A stretch of DNA of 64,000 nucleotides from NCBI GenBank assembly GCA_039105265.1, contig JAPFFF010000007.1:3844001-3908000 (forward strand), read 5' to 3'. The first letter of the stretch is position 1. The number at the start of each line of letters is the position of its first letter. The notes under the pieces were generated by a model. The model was not told the origin of the DNA. It saw nothing but the letters and a program-made list of their open reading frames with translations, and ran no database searches. The DNA comes from Tritrichomonas musculus (lineage: Eukaryota; Parabasalia; Tritrichomonadida; Tritrichomonadidae). Both the position numbers and the translations under genes were made by a program. Below, in pieces: positions 8,804-18,858 of the stretch.

Positions 8804-11800
8804 ATGTTTACGATTGAGCAGAGCGGTCACGTAACAAAAACAAATACCATTGACGGATTGATTAACGAATACATTAAAAGATATGTTGACAATTATGTCA
8901 TCAAAGGTGATTCATCGAACGGAAACGTAGGAGGTTCAAACGGTCATGGAATCACTGAGGAACAATTGAATGAAGCTGTTAACGGATTGCGTGATTATGT
9001 TATCAACAATTACGCTTTATCAACTGATATACCTGATGACTTGATTAATGAAGAATCATTGACGACAAAAATAAATGAATCACTGAAAGGATATGCACTG
9101 AAGAGTGAAATACCAGAAGTACTCAAAAATAGTGAGTTACAATTGAACATAAAAGAACTATTACCAGACGAAATGTTTCAGAAATTGATGGCTGAAGATG
9201 TTAAACCATTATCAGCTCAAGCATCAATGTGTTTAACAAGTATAGCAGCTAATGAAGGTCTTCAATCGGCTTTGGATGTTTGTGCCGAACGATATGTTCC
9301 AAAAGATGATTTGAAGAATTACATCACGAGAGATAATTTGAATGTATCAACTGAATACACAATTGAAACTAAGACATATATGTTTCCTAATATAGGTCCA
9401 GTACCAGAAGAATATGAAGAAAACGGAATGGATACATCTCACGTTTTACCGTTCAAAGAAGGAACACATTTGGTTGGTTATAAATTAGACAATAGTGGTG
9501 ATATATTCCATTTTGATATCAGATTTAAGACAAATGAATTATATGCTGATGATGAATATAACGTTAAACAACATGAAGCTGAAGGATTTGAAAGTGAAGG
9601 TGAGTATTTTGAATTAGTGTGGGATGAAGTTAGTGGAGCAATTTATGATAGATATCAATACCTTCCAATAACAATAACATTAGCAGAAACAGAAGAAAGA
9701 TTAGCATTGAAGAGTGATATACCTGAACCAATTGATTTGACACCGTATTATACTAGTGCACAAGCTGATGAGAAGTTCGTCGATGAGGATGAATTGGCTT
9801 ATGAATTGGATAAGTATGAAACGAAAACAGTTGCAGAAGGAAAATATGCAATGAAGAGTGAAATCCCAGAAATTATTGAGGGTCAAACAACAATTCAATT
9901 CGAAATCGTCAATAATACAATTCCTGATTTGGATTACAACACATATCATGAACTGATTGAGCAATACGGGTTGGATATTGTTTCATCAAACAGTTTTTAT
10001 ACGGGTCATTATGTTCATGTAGACTATTCGTACAATGACGATGATGACGAACAACCCTCTCAGATAATGCGTATCGAAGGAAGTGATTCAAGTATTTGGT
10101 TTTTGTATCACAGCCATGAATTAATCAATCCAGGAACTGGTGAAACACCAGAAATATTATCATGTTCAATTACCAAAACTATCGAACCAACAGACAGAAA
10201 CGCTTATTCAGCTAGATATGTGTCGAATACTTATGCATTGAAGACGGATATACCAGAACCAGTTGACTTGACACCGTATTATACTAGTGCACAAGCTGAT
10301 GAGAAGTTTGTTGATGAAGATGAATTAGCTTATGAATTAGATAAATATGCATTGAAAACAGATATACCAACAATTCCAACTGATTTGGTTAATGAATCTG
10401 CATTGAATACTGCATTATACGGAACTGAATTGAATATTGAATATCCGAATCCCGTTCGTGATTATATATTTGTAAAACCATACTTACCAGAAACCGATAT
10501 ACATGTGATATTTGATGTTAATTGGGGTTCTAACAAGGATTACATTAACAATATTCAACATTTTGATTTGATATTCAAGCCTTATGAAAAATATATGAGA
10601 GGGTATAAAATGATGTTAGATAATGGATTATCTATTGTATGGTATGACCGTGGCGAATTTATGTTGTGTAATTCAAGTGGCAATACTCAATGGTTAATCA
10701 ACGTCATTAAAGCACAAATCGAATCACCATTTATTAAAACTGCAAATGTTGTTGATGAAAATCCAGAACAAATCACAATTCAATGTACACAGAATGAAAG
10801 TGGTTGTGTAGTTCCTGATGATGATATAAGAAGAGTATTCACAACCAAAAATATTATCGTCAAATTCAAACGAAATGCTGATGATGCATCATATGAAGAA
10901 GTTGAATACGAATACAGTTTATATAAAAGTTTGAATATGATTTACAAATCAACAAGCAATGAATTAATAAATATTAATTATAATACCCATATCGTTTCAT
11001 TGAGAGCTGAGGATGATACACTAACCAATATATATGATGCATCTATCACATTAATCCGCAGCCGACCTGTGAATGATGATATGATTACTTCGGTGAAATA
11101 TGTGAATGATAACTTTGCACTGAAGTCAAACGTCATAACAGAAGAACAACTAATAAAAAAATGTGCTATTGATTGCGGACCGATTACAGAGGGCGGTGAA
11201 ATATCAATTCATTATCTAAAACTTGAAGATAAGGTAATTAAACTGGAATACATAGTAGGTGATTATGCGCTATGTTTGGAAATAAGAATATTGTTCTATG
11301 ATACAACTGGAAATCCTCATAACATTGTTCTTGTATTACATCAAAGAACTGTGTATTTCGACAATTTCAAATTCCCATTCTATTATGAAGACACTGTTGA
11401 TATAACATCAGGAAGACCCCTGACATATAATTTCCCAATAGGCGGATATTCTTGGACAACTACTCAGGAATTATTAGATGCTAAACAAATATATTCAAGA
11501 TGCATCATGTCCCGAGGTTATTTAGCAAAATATAAGGCTGCTATTTACGGTGCACAATCAAACACAACAATCACACATTACTCGCCGATTGAATCATCAA
11601 TGAACTCTGTTAGTGATTTCGTTGTTGGTTCTCCTGTGTATATGACAGGTAAGGTTTACAAACATGTTGGTGATGAATGGAAACCATCAACAGCAGATGA
11701 TACAACTGATTGTATTTGTAGTGTCAAAACATCAGGAACATGGAAGGAGTATGTCGGTATATGTGTGAGAATCGATGACAAAAATAAATGTATCACATTC

Positions 11801-12001
11801 GCAAGTCATGGCGATTACATTTGCAAAGTTAATGATTCATCATGTTATTCAATCGGGGATGAGGTGTTTATCGATAATGAAGACAATAAGCTGAAAGTTC
11901 TTTCAGGAGAGACAGCAATAACATCAAAAATAAAACGCATGACTGTTGGAATCATTACAAGTATCATTGATGAAAGAACATTAGCTGTATTCAAAGAGTA
12001 A
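8804..12001 (+). CDS. Fibre-like protein with YALKSDIP repeats (1065 aa)
   Basis: Starts MFTIEQSG, shared with B and D. Repeats of (Y/F)ALK(S/T)(D/E)IPE and LTPYYTSAQADEKFVDEDE recur through about residues 95-780, a style known from phage and adenovirus trimeric fibres. The C-terminal domain (about 915-1065) begins THYSPIESS and contains DCICSVKTSGTWKEYVGICVR, likely a globular head or knob. I infer a receptor-binding fibre, unusual for Polintons. Blocks are nearly identical to the fibres of B and D while others are unrelated, pointing to mosaic exchange. Confidence 0.75.
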   Translation: MFTIEQSGHVTKTNTIDGLINEYIKRYVDNYVIKGDSSNGNVGGSNGHGITEEQLNEAVNGLRDYVINNYALSTDIPDDLINEESLTTKINESLKGYALKSEIPEVLKNSELQLNIKELLPDEMFQKLMAEDVKPLSAQASMCLTSIAANEGLQSALDVCAERYVPKDDLKNYITRDNLNVSTEYTIETKTYMFPNIGPVPEEYEENGMDTSHVLPFKEGTHLVGYKLDNSGDIFHFDIRFKTNELYADDEYNVKQHEAEGFESEGEYFELVWDEVSGAIYDRYQYLPITITLAETEERLALKSDIPEPIDLTPYYTSAQADEKFVDEDELAYELDKYETKTVAEGKYAMKSEIPEIIEGQTTIQFEIVNNTIPDLDYNTYHELIEQYGLDIVSSNSFYTGHYVHVDYSYNDDDDEQPSQIMRIEGSDSSIWFLYHSHELINPGTGETPEILSCSITKTIEPTDRNAYSARYVSNTYALKTDIPEPVDLTPYYTSAQADEKFVDEDELAYELDKYALKTDIPTIPTDLVNESALNTALYGTELNIEYPNPVRDYIFVKPYLPETDIHVIFDVNWGSNKDYINNIQHFDLIFKPYEKYMRGYKMMLDNGLSIVWYDRGEFMLCNSSGNTQWLINVIKAQIESPFIKTANVVDENPEQITIQCTQNESGCVVPDDDIRRVFTTKNIIVKFKRNADDASYEEVEYEYSLYKSLNMIYKSTSNELININYNTHIVSLRAEDDTLTNIYDASITLIRSRPVNDDMITSVKYVNDNFALKSNVITEEQLIKKCAIDCGPITEGGEISIHYLKLEDKVIKLEYIVGDYALCLEIRILFYDTTGNPHNIVLVLHQRTVYFDNFKFPFYYEDTVDITSGRPLTYNFPIGGYSWTTTQELLDAKQIYSRCIMSRGYLAKYKAAIYGAQSNTTITHYSPIESSMNSVSDFVVGSPVYMTGKVYKHVGDEWKPSTADDTTDCICSVKTSGTWKEYVGICVRIDDKNKCITFASHGDYICKVNDSSCYSIGDEVFIDNEDNKLKVLSGETAITSKIKRMTVGIITSIIDERTLAVFKE

Positions 12002-12085
12002 ATCAATTGATTGATTTTCATTTTATTTTTGTTCATTTATTTATTAATTCATGGTTTCAATACATATCTGGTCAAAGAAGAATTT

Positions 12086-12095
12086 TTTATTTTTG
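12086..12095 (+). promoter_or_regulatory. TTTATTTTTG box before HNH gene
   Basis: TTTATTTTTG ends 10 bp before the HNH gene ATG at 12106. Same motif and spacing as at other genes of A and B. Confidence 0.5.
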
Positions 12096-12105
12096 ATTTA
12101 TACCG

Positions 12106-12738
12106 ATGAGCCAAACCGAACAACCAATCTCAAATGATGAAGCTGAATTCGTTCCATTAAAAGATTTCGAAGCTGATTATGAAATACAAACAACTTTTCC
12201 TTATAATATCAGAAAGAAGAAGAATCAAAGGATATTAAAAGAAACATTGAAAAGTAATGATGGTTATTTCTGTGTTGGTTTAAATAAAAAGATATATTTG
12301 AAACATCGATTAATAGCTAAACAATTTATTCCAAACCCTGATAACTTACCTCAAGTTGACCACATTAACAGAAATCGAACTGATAATAGACTTGAGAATC
12401 TGCGATGGGTGTCTTCTTCAACAAATTTGGAAAACAAAACATTTTATAAGGGAATCCAAGCAATATATATTGATGATATTCCCTTTGATGCAGCTGCCAT
12501 TGAATGGTATGAAACAAGAACGGAAAGAAGATTGTTTGAGACAAACAAGTATTATTATTATCACGATAATGAAAAAGATGAAGATATATTTTACTCTAAA
12601 ATTGGAGACAATATATACAAAATTCTTAATCATAATCATAATAAAACAGGTAATCTATATATTAGTCTTCGTGATGTTAATAACAAAATAGTTAGCTTAT
12701 ATATCAATAGATATAAGTTCCAACATGATTTAATGTAA
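12106..12738 (+). CDS. Free-standing HNH endonuclease (210 aa)
   Basis: Residues about 55-110 hold the NUMOD/HNH pattern: FIPNPDNLPQVDHINRNRTD then NRLENLRWVSSSTN, with the catalytic DH-I-N and N-x-N/L-R-W residues visible. The N-terminal part (PYNIRKKKNQRIL..GYFCVGL) is the usual strand-rich lead-in. The C-terminal half is Tyr- and Asn-rich and unrecognised. HNH proteins of this type are known as homing endonucleases in phages and protists. It is the only such gene among the five elements, lying between fibre and KilA-N, so it is probably a guest of element A. Confidence 0.82.
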   Translation: MSQTEQPISNDEAEFVPLKDFEADYEIQTTFPYNIRKKKNQRILKETLKSNDGYFCVGLNKKIYLKHRLIAKQFIPNPDNLPQVDHINRNRTDNRLENLRWVSSSTNLENKTFYKGIQAIYIDDIPFDAAAIEWYETRTERRLFETNKYYYYHDNEKDEDIFYSKIGDNIYKILNHNHNKTGNLYISLRDVNNKIVSLYINRYKFQHDLM

Positions 12739-13334
12739 TATAAATCATTGAAGTAAAATAATAATTTATTTTTGTTTTTCATTCAAAAAGTTCTCGAAAA
12801 ATTTTTCGCAAATATTGCTATAAATGTGTAAACCAATATAGTATATAACCATTTAAATATAAATCTGTAAATGAAAACTATTATTATACGGCAATGATAT
12901 GGCATGATGGGTATTGCGTCTACAGAGACCTTGTAAAGGTGGTAGGTTCGATTCACATACATGACACTTTTCTGTATTATTTTATATATTATCCTAGAAA
13001 ATGTAGAAAGCAACCGCTGGATTCGAAAGATAATAATATAAGAGAGGCAGAATGTACAACCCGTATACATTAAAACAATTCATGAAAAAAAACTATTATA
13101 AATGGTTTCCCACAAAGAACCGTCAAAAAACTAAAAACACTTTAACGTGTTCCCACAAAGAACCGTCAAAATACACCGTACTCTTTACATTAATAATCTT
13201 TATACATATTACTTTAATAATAACACTGAATGACGGTTCTTTGTGGGTTTTTGCCCCGAAGTTCTATATTTTTTTGTTCAATCAGTGGAGCGCAAAAATA
13301 AAAACATATAAATGTGTCATTTGTTTTTATTCAT
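12739..13334. other. Gene-free stretch in A with repeats
   Basis: About 600 bp without a convincing gene. It holds a TTTATTTTTG box (near 12763), a tRNA-like patch that I rejected, and the small inverted-repeat unit at 13109-13247. Otherwise AT-rich. Confidence 0.55.
13109..13247. repeat. MITE-like inverted repeat unit
   Basis: CCCACAAAGAACCGTCA occurs directly at 13109-13125 and 13152-13168 and inverted at 13231-13247. The outer pair encloses 139 bp. Flanking TTT on both sides could be a short target duplication but is weak. It could be a tiny nonautonomous DNA transposon inside A, or a hairpin in the intergenic region. Confidence 0.5.
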
Positions 13335-14090
13335 TCATGATTGAAATTGATTGAAATATTCATCAATGAGTGTGTGTAATTGTTCAAGATGTCTTGTTTG
13401 AATTCTTATTGTACACATATTAATATCATACTCTGCAGCTCCAAATGTTCGTTTGACAATACTTTTGATGTCTTTGTTTGGACTCATCGCTATTGGTAAA
13501 TTATCTTTGAAATACCATCTTTCTTCTTCATTACGGTAATGATTAATGATTTGTCGAAAGTTAGACTTATGACGACGGACTAAATGAAGAATAACATTGT
13601 CATTGTCATTTGGTATTGTTTCTTTCCAAATCAAATATTTATAATCATGTTCTCTATTTGCTGGAACCATTCGAGGACGTTGTTCATTGATTGTTGTTGT
13701 TAATTGTTGTCGTTCATGTTCAAAATGAGAATCAAGAAGCTTCATGATGTCCCAAGCATATTTTGGTGATGCCCACATAGCAACATGATTGACAAGTAAT
13801 CGATGAATGTAAGTTCCTTTTAATTCATTTGGAAGATTAGGACGATTTTCATATAATTTCTGGTTAGTCGGAATTCCGACCGACCCATTTTCAAGTAATT
13901 CTCGAGTTGATTTGTTCTCAAACCAATGCTTAGCTTGTTTATTTGAATGACAAGCTGTTATGATTGATTGCATTTGATACATATCATCCTGTTTTGAATG
14001 AATGATTCTTAAATGTTGATTATATTGAATATATTCATAATCATTATTGATGGCTTGAACTGTTGCTGTTTGGTTGTTAGTTGCTGACAT
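13335..14090 (-). CDS. KilA-N domain protein (251 aa)
   Basis: Residues about 15-125 fit the KilA-N DNA-binding domain: NDYEYIQYNQHLRIIH, NKQAKHWFENKSTRELL, then GTYIHRLLVNHVAMWASPKYA. The C-terminal half, with RRHKSNFRQIINHYRNEEERWYF, is a conserved helical domain seen also in E and D. KilA-N proteins are common in large DNA viruses and parabasalid Mavericks, with roles in replication or regulation mostly inferred. Upstream are two TATTTTTG-like boxes. It lies next to PolB on the same strand. The E and D counterparts are both interrupted by other Polintons. Confidence 0.85.
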   Translation of the reverse strand: MSATNNQTATVQAINNDYEYIQYNQHLRIIHSKQDDMYQMQSIITACHSNKQAKHWFENKSTRELLENGSVGIPTNQKLYENRPNLPNELKGTYIHRLLVNHVAMWASPKYAWDIMKLLDSHFEHERQQLTTTINEQRPRMVPANREHDYKYLIWKETIPNDNDNVILHLVRRHKSNFRQIINHYRNEEERWYFKDNLPIAMSPNKDIKSIVKRTFGAAEYDINMCTIRIQTRHLEQLHTLIDEYFNQFQS

Positions 14091-14200
14091 TGTAGCCTTT
14101 TGAATTGATGATAAAAAATTGATTTAAAAATAAAACAGCAAAAATAAATTGATTTTCATTGATGATTTTTCGACTGGGGGAAATATCCCACTCGTTTCAT

Positions 14201-17200
14201 TTAATGATTCTCAATGAAATAATCCTTTGCAGTGAAACCATTGACATAAGGACAACAACAATGATTTGATAATACCAACATTTTTGAATGTGCTGCTGTT
14301 AAAGCATTTTTGATTACAGTTATTTTACTCATCAGTTGTGAATTTAATTGAAGGTTTATATTCTTTCCTTTCATTACTGATTGCTTTTCAATGACATTTT
14401 TGTAATCGCTTGATTTGATGTTGTTCTTCTTCAATGAAACACCTTTGAGCTTTAATGAAATTGTTTTGTCATCTGACCAAATCGTATAACACTTAGCGCA
14501 CAAAGCAATTTGATTTGCTCCGAACTTTTCTACACAGCATCCGAGAATCTTTTTCTCATCATATACATCATTGATTGCAGGGTTTGGCATGAAGCTATAA
14601 ATGTGTTTGTCATAAAATGATTTGTCTTTGATGACGTAATCAAACAACTGGTCAATCGGTTTATTCATATCACCAGCGATTGACATGTACAGACTGTCTG
14701 TATCGACCGAGTTGAAATGAATTTTATTCATGTCAATGCATTTGTATAGAAAGTCATAAAGGAAAGTCAAATACCAGTATTTCGCATTGTCTAATGTCCA
14801 AAATGATTCCTGAAGACATGTATTACATTTGAATGAATGAGGTTGTGATTGTATCAAATAACAATCATTTGACAATTTACATCCATTGCGATAAGTATCG
14901 GATGCTATCAATTGAAAGGCTTTATTTTTATCAACAATTCTGACTTTATTAAAGTTCTCTGAATTCATTCCGTCATATCCGTAAGATCCGTTCATACTAA
15001 TCTTGTAAAACTTTTCGTTCCCGTGTGCCTTTCCTGACAATATATCTTGACGCTTCTTCATAAACTCACAAACAAATTGATTAAAACCGTCATGTGCCTC
15101 GAATAAACTTAAGCTCTTAATGTCATCAACTATAAGTCCGTGGTCGATTAAAAACCATAAATAATAGTTCGAGAACGTCATAAATGTACCGCATGTATCA
15201 AGCAACATTGTCAGCTTTCTTGTTTCTTTATCTGCTGAATTCAGTTTATTGTCTTTCATATATTTGTACATATAGCTTCCAATCGTTTGTTCATCATTCA
15301 TTATATTGATATTTCTAAACACAGGAGGAAAGTTAATCAAATCATTGATTTTATTCTTTGGGCATCTTAATTTGACTTCAGCTTTGAATATAAACTCAGG
15401 GTTTGCATCAAATCGTTTCTTTGATTGAATGATATTCATTGCAGCATTGAATACCTTTTCATTCTTGTTTCCATCTTCATCATAAACATCAAATCGTTTT
15501 ATAAATGAGCCAGGCATGTACATGATTCCTCCGTGATAAGGATTAAATGAATGTTTTACTGAACTGAATGATGAAGGATACAATGAATTGAAATCAATAC
15601 CAGCAACGTGAGAGACTGTGTTTGAAGTGTCATAGCTAATGATTCTGTCATTAACGGCATCATATTTGAGTTTATTGATTAATGTTTGACCTCTGATGTT
15701 CACACGATGAAGTACATTTGATAATCCTCCCGTTATGTTCTCTCTCAAATTGTAGTATTCTTTTTCATCAGTTATGAGTGTTGGCAGGTGATGGAGCTTG
15801 CAGAATTTTTTCAATTGTATTTTGGTTCTTGTTATCTTGTCGTCATCACGTTGTCGTAAACGATTACATTCAGCACAAGCAAGTAAACAGTTATCAATCT
15901 GATGTCCTTTATTGTTATCTATTCGGTCAAGTGTCGGTTTGTTGTTGTAAGTAAAGTGTTCACCACATAAATGACATTTACCTGTTTCATTTGATTCATA
16001 CAATTTCATGAATGCTTCGAAATCCTTTTCACTAACACATTTTGAAATATCTCGTTGATTTTGATTTGATTGAAGCGATGAATCGCCTTTTTGCGAGCAA
16101 AAATTATGTTTCATGTCTTGCTTTCGATAATTATCACATTTATTTAACCACCATTTCATTGTTGGTTTGAATGTATTCATCTTGTTGATGATTTCATAGT
16201 CGTTCTTCGGGTTGAAATCTTTGTAAGCAAGAGCATATTTGATACATGAAGCATTCTTTGATAACGAAAGATTGCTAATCAAATCAACTTTATATTCAGC
16301 ATTCATTTGAATAAGGTTGTCAATAGGTTTAATCATCATTTCAACATCATTGTCATTGTATGATAACAAATAATCCCAACGTGTTGCAAACCTCTTTGAA
16401 TCAATCAAATACTCTTCATAATCAGCTTTTGTTAAAGGATTCTTTTGATTGAGATAACTGTAAAAGTCTTCATATTCAAATGGTTCACTCTTTGACAACA
16501 CTTCATTATAATTTTCACTGTTGATTGCTTCATAAGGAAAGACACCTTTCGAACTGTTAGATATACCGCCAAAATCGATTCCAAACTGTTTGAGTGTTCC
16601 TCCAGCAACAAATGCTTGTGCGTCAATGAACCTCAATCGAATAGGGTACTTTGATGACTTCAATATGAATTGTTTCAATGATGTAGCAGTTCCAATCATT
16701 CCGCTATCGATTGACCAATGATTTTTAATCAATTGCTCTTTGAATAAGTTTGAATCAAATCGTGATGAATTAAAACCGAATACTGTTATTGTTTTCAATG
16801 ATGAATCTATTTTATTGAGTTCTTCTTCCGATTTATCTTTAATGAATGATTTTAAATGGTTCAACTTATCAGCATACACATCACAGCCAGCAACAAATAA
16901 CCAGTCAATCCATTTGGCAATGAAGTCATTTGTTCTTATATCAAAGTTCTTTGTTATCAATCCTTTATCAAGCTTCACACATGATGAAACACTCAAAGGA
17001 ATCAATCGAGAATTGATAACTGATTTATCACTGACTTTCTTTTCAATCTTTTGTTCCATTGTTTCAAAATCATAAGTGATATAATGAATTGTTGGCTTCC
17101 ATTCAAGTTCATATGAAAGACAATACAAATAAACAGGATTGTTTAAAATGTGTGGACAATATGGTAAAGCTTCTCGTGAAGGTATGAAATCCTTTTTGAA

Positions 17201-18772
17201 TTTGCCATCACATTTATCTACATGTCTGTTGAATCTGTCAATATTGTGATTTCCTTTGTGAATGTATGAACCACAATGAGGACAAATATGAATATTTGTT
17301 AATGCTTCAGCGTTGATGATGTACATTATGTGAAGTATCTTATCCTTTGAATACAACAGGGCTGAAAACGTTTTATTGTTATCGTCAGTGTTATGCCATT
17401 GGTCTTGTAAATCGAAAAAGCCTTTTTTATCTGTTTCAGTTTGGTTGTATTCATAAATGTTGACATTGATGTTATGCTTCTTGGCTGATTCTTTCATTTC
17501 TTCAATCGTGATACCTTTAAACGAGTTGATGAATTGCTTTGCTGCTTTTGAAGGTTTCTTTGTATAGCTCAAACCGTGTTCATCACATAATATTTTCTTT
17601 GCTGCTGCTGTTCGGTCTGAGATTGTAAAAGGTCTTTTCATTAATTCTTTATTCAAACAACAAGCAAGAAATCGATACCAACACAAACAATCATCAACGT
17701 TATCAATAATGATATATTTATTTTTGCCAAACAATTCTGAAACTTCATCAATCTTACCCGTTATCTTAACGACTCGTGAAATTGTAAACGATACTGACCA
17801 AACAATACACAATTTGATGTTTGAAGTAGTGGTTTCATATTCATGTATTTTTGATTCAACATACAGTTTAACTTTATCAATATCTTTACTCTCTCTAACT
17901 ATTATCGGAATTGATGATTTATAGTTCTTCCATTTGATTTCACTTGCTTCATACGTATATCTTTCGTTTTCATTCTTGGGCGGTATCTCAAATATGCCTG
18001 TCAATTGAAAATATATTTTGAACGGTTTCACTTCTTGTTTAAACACTGTCTCAGTTAAATATTCATTGATGTCTTCAATTGATGAAACTCCGTTTTTGTA
18101 ATATATTTTGATTGGTTCTTTACTGTCTTCATCTAATCGTTCAACCTTTTCACTATCATTTGGGAATTGGTCAATGAAATGACTGCATGCTTCGACGGCT
18201 TCATCAAAGTTTTCAGGTTCATTGATTATGAAATATGAATCATGTTTTGAATGAACACCTTTATAGCCAAACTTTTTGATGTATTCAATTAATTCAGCAT
18301 TTTCATTGTTGAATCGAATATCTTCATATCGTTGAGGTTGTTTGTTTGTCTTTGGTGGTAATGGTCTCAATAATATATTTTCAGATTTAATTAATTGAAG
18401 GGCTTTGTTGAGTGCATCATGAGCAATTTTAATGTTGTCCTCGATTTGTTTTTGTTTTAGTTTTTGTTCATCATCTTGTTCTTCTTCTTCAAATTGTTCC
18501 TCTTCCTCCTCTTCTTCTTGTTCTTCTGCTTCTTTCTTCATTCTATTGACGAAAGCTAATATTGTTGTATCATTGATTCTATCACCTTCATGTTCTCTAA
18601 AACCGAATGAAGTTAGATAGTTTTCTAAGATTGATTTGAAGTGTTTAACATCATAATCACTAGGTTTAGATGTTGACAAGCGAGGTTTTAATTGAAGTTC
18701 ATTATTGATATACCTGATTTGTTCAATAACAAATGATTTGGTATCTTTTTGATAGTAATAACGAGAACTCAT
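14201..18772 (-). CDS. Protein-primed family B DNA polymerase with HNH-like insert (1523 aa)
   Basis: Exonuclease motifs: YDFETME near residue 570, FGFNSSRFDSN near 669, YNDNDVEMM near 809. Polymerase motifs: DFNSLYPSS near 1061, KISMNGSYGYDG near 1260 and DTDSLYMS near 1358. Together they define PolB of the protein-primed type that replicates Polintons from their ends. A Cys-rich HNH-like domain (CHLCGEH..LDRIDNN..CAECNRLR) lies near 928-972, between exonuclease and palm. The N-terminal 260 residues are Glu-rich and unrecognised and may hold a priming function. Orthologue in B at 47166-51104. Confidence 0.93.
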   Translation of the reverse strand: MSSRYYYQKDTKSFVIEQIRYINNELQLKPRLSTSKPSDYDVKHFKSILENYLTSFGFREHEGDRINDTTILAFVNRMKKEAEEQEEEEEEEQFEEEEQDDEQKLKQKQIEDNIKIAHDALNKALQLIKSENILLRPLPPKTNKQPQRYEDIRFNNENAELIEYIKKFGYKGVHSKHDSYFIINEPENFDEAVEACSHFIDQFPNDSEKVERLDEDSKEPIKIYYKNGVSSIEDINEYLTETVFKQEVKPFKIYFQLTGIFEIPPKNENERYTYEASEIKWKNYKSSIPIIVRESKDIDKVKLYVESKIHEYETTTSNIKLCIVWSVSFTISRVVKITGKIDEVSELFGKNKYIIIDNVDDCLCWYRFLACCLNKELMKRPFTISDRTAAAKKILCDEHGLSYTKKPSKAAKQFINSFKGITIEEMKESAKKHNINVNIYEYNQTETDKKGFFDLQDQWHNTDDNNKTFSALLYSKDKILHIMYIINAEALTNIHICPHCGSYIHKGNHNIDRFNRHVDKCDGKFKKDFIPSREALPYCPHILNNPVYLYCLSYELEWKPTIHYITYDFETMEQKIEKKVSDKSVINSRLIPLSVSSCVKLDKGLITKNFDIRTNDFIAKWIDWLFVAGCDVYADKLNHLKSFIKDKSEEELNKIDSSLKTITVFGFNSSRFDSNLFKEQLIKNHWSIDSGMIGTATSLKQFILKSSKYPIRLRFIDAQAFVAGGTLKQFGIDFGGISNSSKGVFPYEAINSENYNEVLSKSEPFEYEDFYSYLNQKNPLTKADYEEYLIDSKRFATRWDYLLSYNDNDVEMMIKPIDNLIQMNAEYKVDLISNLSLSKNASCIKYALAYKDFNPKNDYEIINKMNTFKPTMKWWLNKCDNYRKQDMKHNFCSQKGDSSLQSNQNQRDISKCVSEKDFEAFMKLYESNETGKCHLCGEHFTYNNKPTLDRIDNNKGHQIDNCLLACAECNRLRQRDDDKITRTKIQLKKFCKLHHLPTLITDEKEYYNLRENITGGLSNVLHRVNIRGQTLINKLKYDAVNDRIISYDTSNTVSHVAGIDFNSLYPSSFSSVKHSFNPYHGGIMYMPGSFIKRFDVYDEDGNKNEKVFNAAMNIIQSKKRFDANPEFIFKAEVKLRCPKNKINDLINFPPVFRNINIMNDEQTIGSYMYKYMKDNKLNSADKETRKLTMLLDTCGTFMTFSNYYLWFLIDHGLIVDDIKSLSLFEAHDGFNQFVCEFMKKRQDILSGKAHGNEKFYKISMNGSYGYDGMNSENFNKVRIVDKNKAFQLIASDTYRNGCKLSNDCYLIQSQPHSFKCNTCLQESFWTLDNAKYWYLTFLYDFLYKCIDMNKIHFNSVDTDSLYMSIAGDMNKPIDQLFDYVIKDKSFYDKHIYSFMPNPAINDVYDEKKILGCCVEKFGANQIALCAKCYTIWSDDKTISLKLKGVSLKKNNIKSSDYKNVIEKQSVMKGKNINLQLNSQLMSKITVIKNALTAAHSKMLVLSNHCCCPYVNGFTAKDYFIENH

Positions 18773-18858
18773 TTATGATATAATTAAAAAATCAAATTAT
18801 TTGAAATTTGAAAAATGTTAAATCAAAAAAAATAATTCAGGTTTTTTATTTCATTGAA

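Noticed and set aside
12899-12966. tRNA-like patch with GGTTCGATTC and a TTGTAAA loop
   Set aside because: Looks like a tRNA B box and a possible Tyr anticodon loop, but the D arm and T stem do not pair and the acceptor stem has a mismatch. I do not call a tRNA.
13052-13354. 100-residue ORF in the A gap
   Set aside because: Runs through the inverted-repeat unit and lacks the T-rich leader and any homologue.
14161-14200. Hairpin-like GACTGGGGGAAATATCCCAC before the PolB end
   Set aside because: Possible relic of the cruciform seen in E and D, but pairing is too short and imperfect to call.
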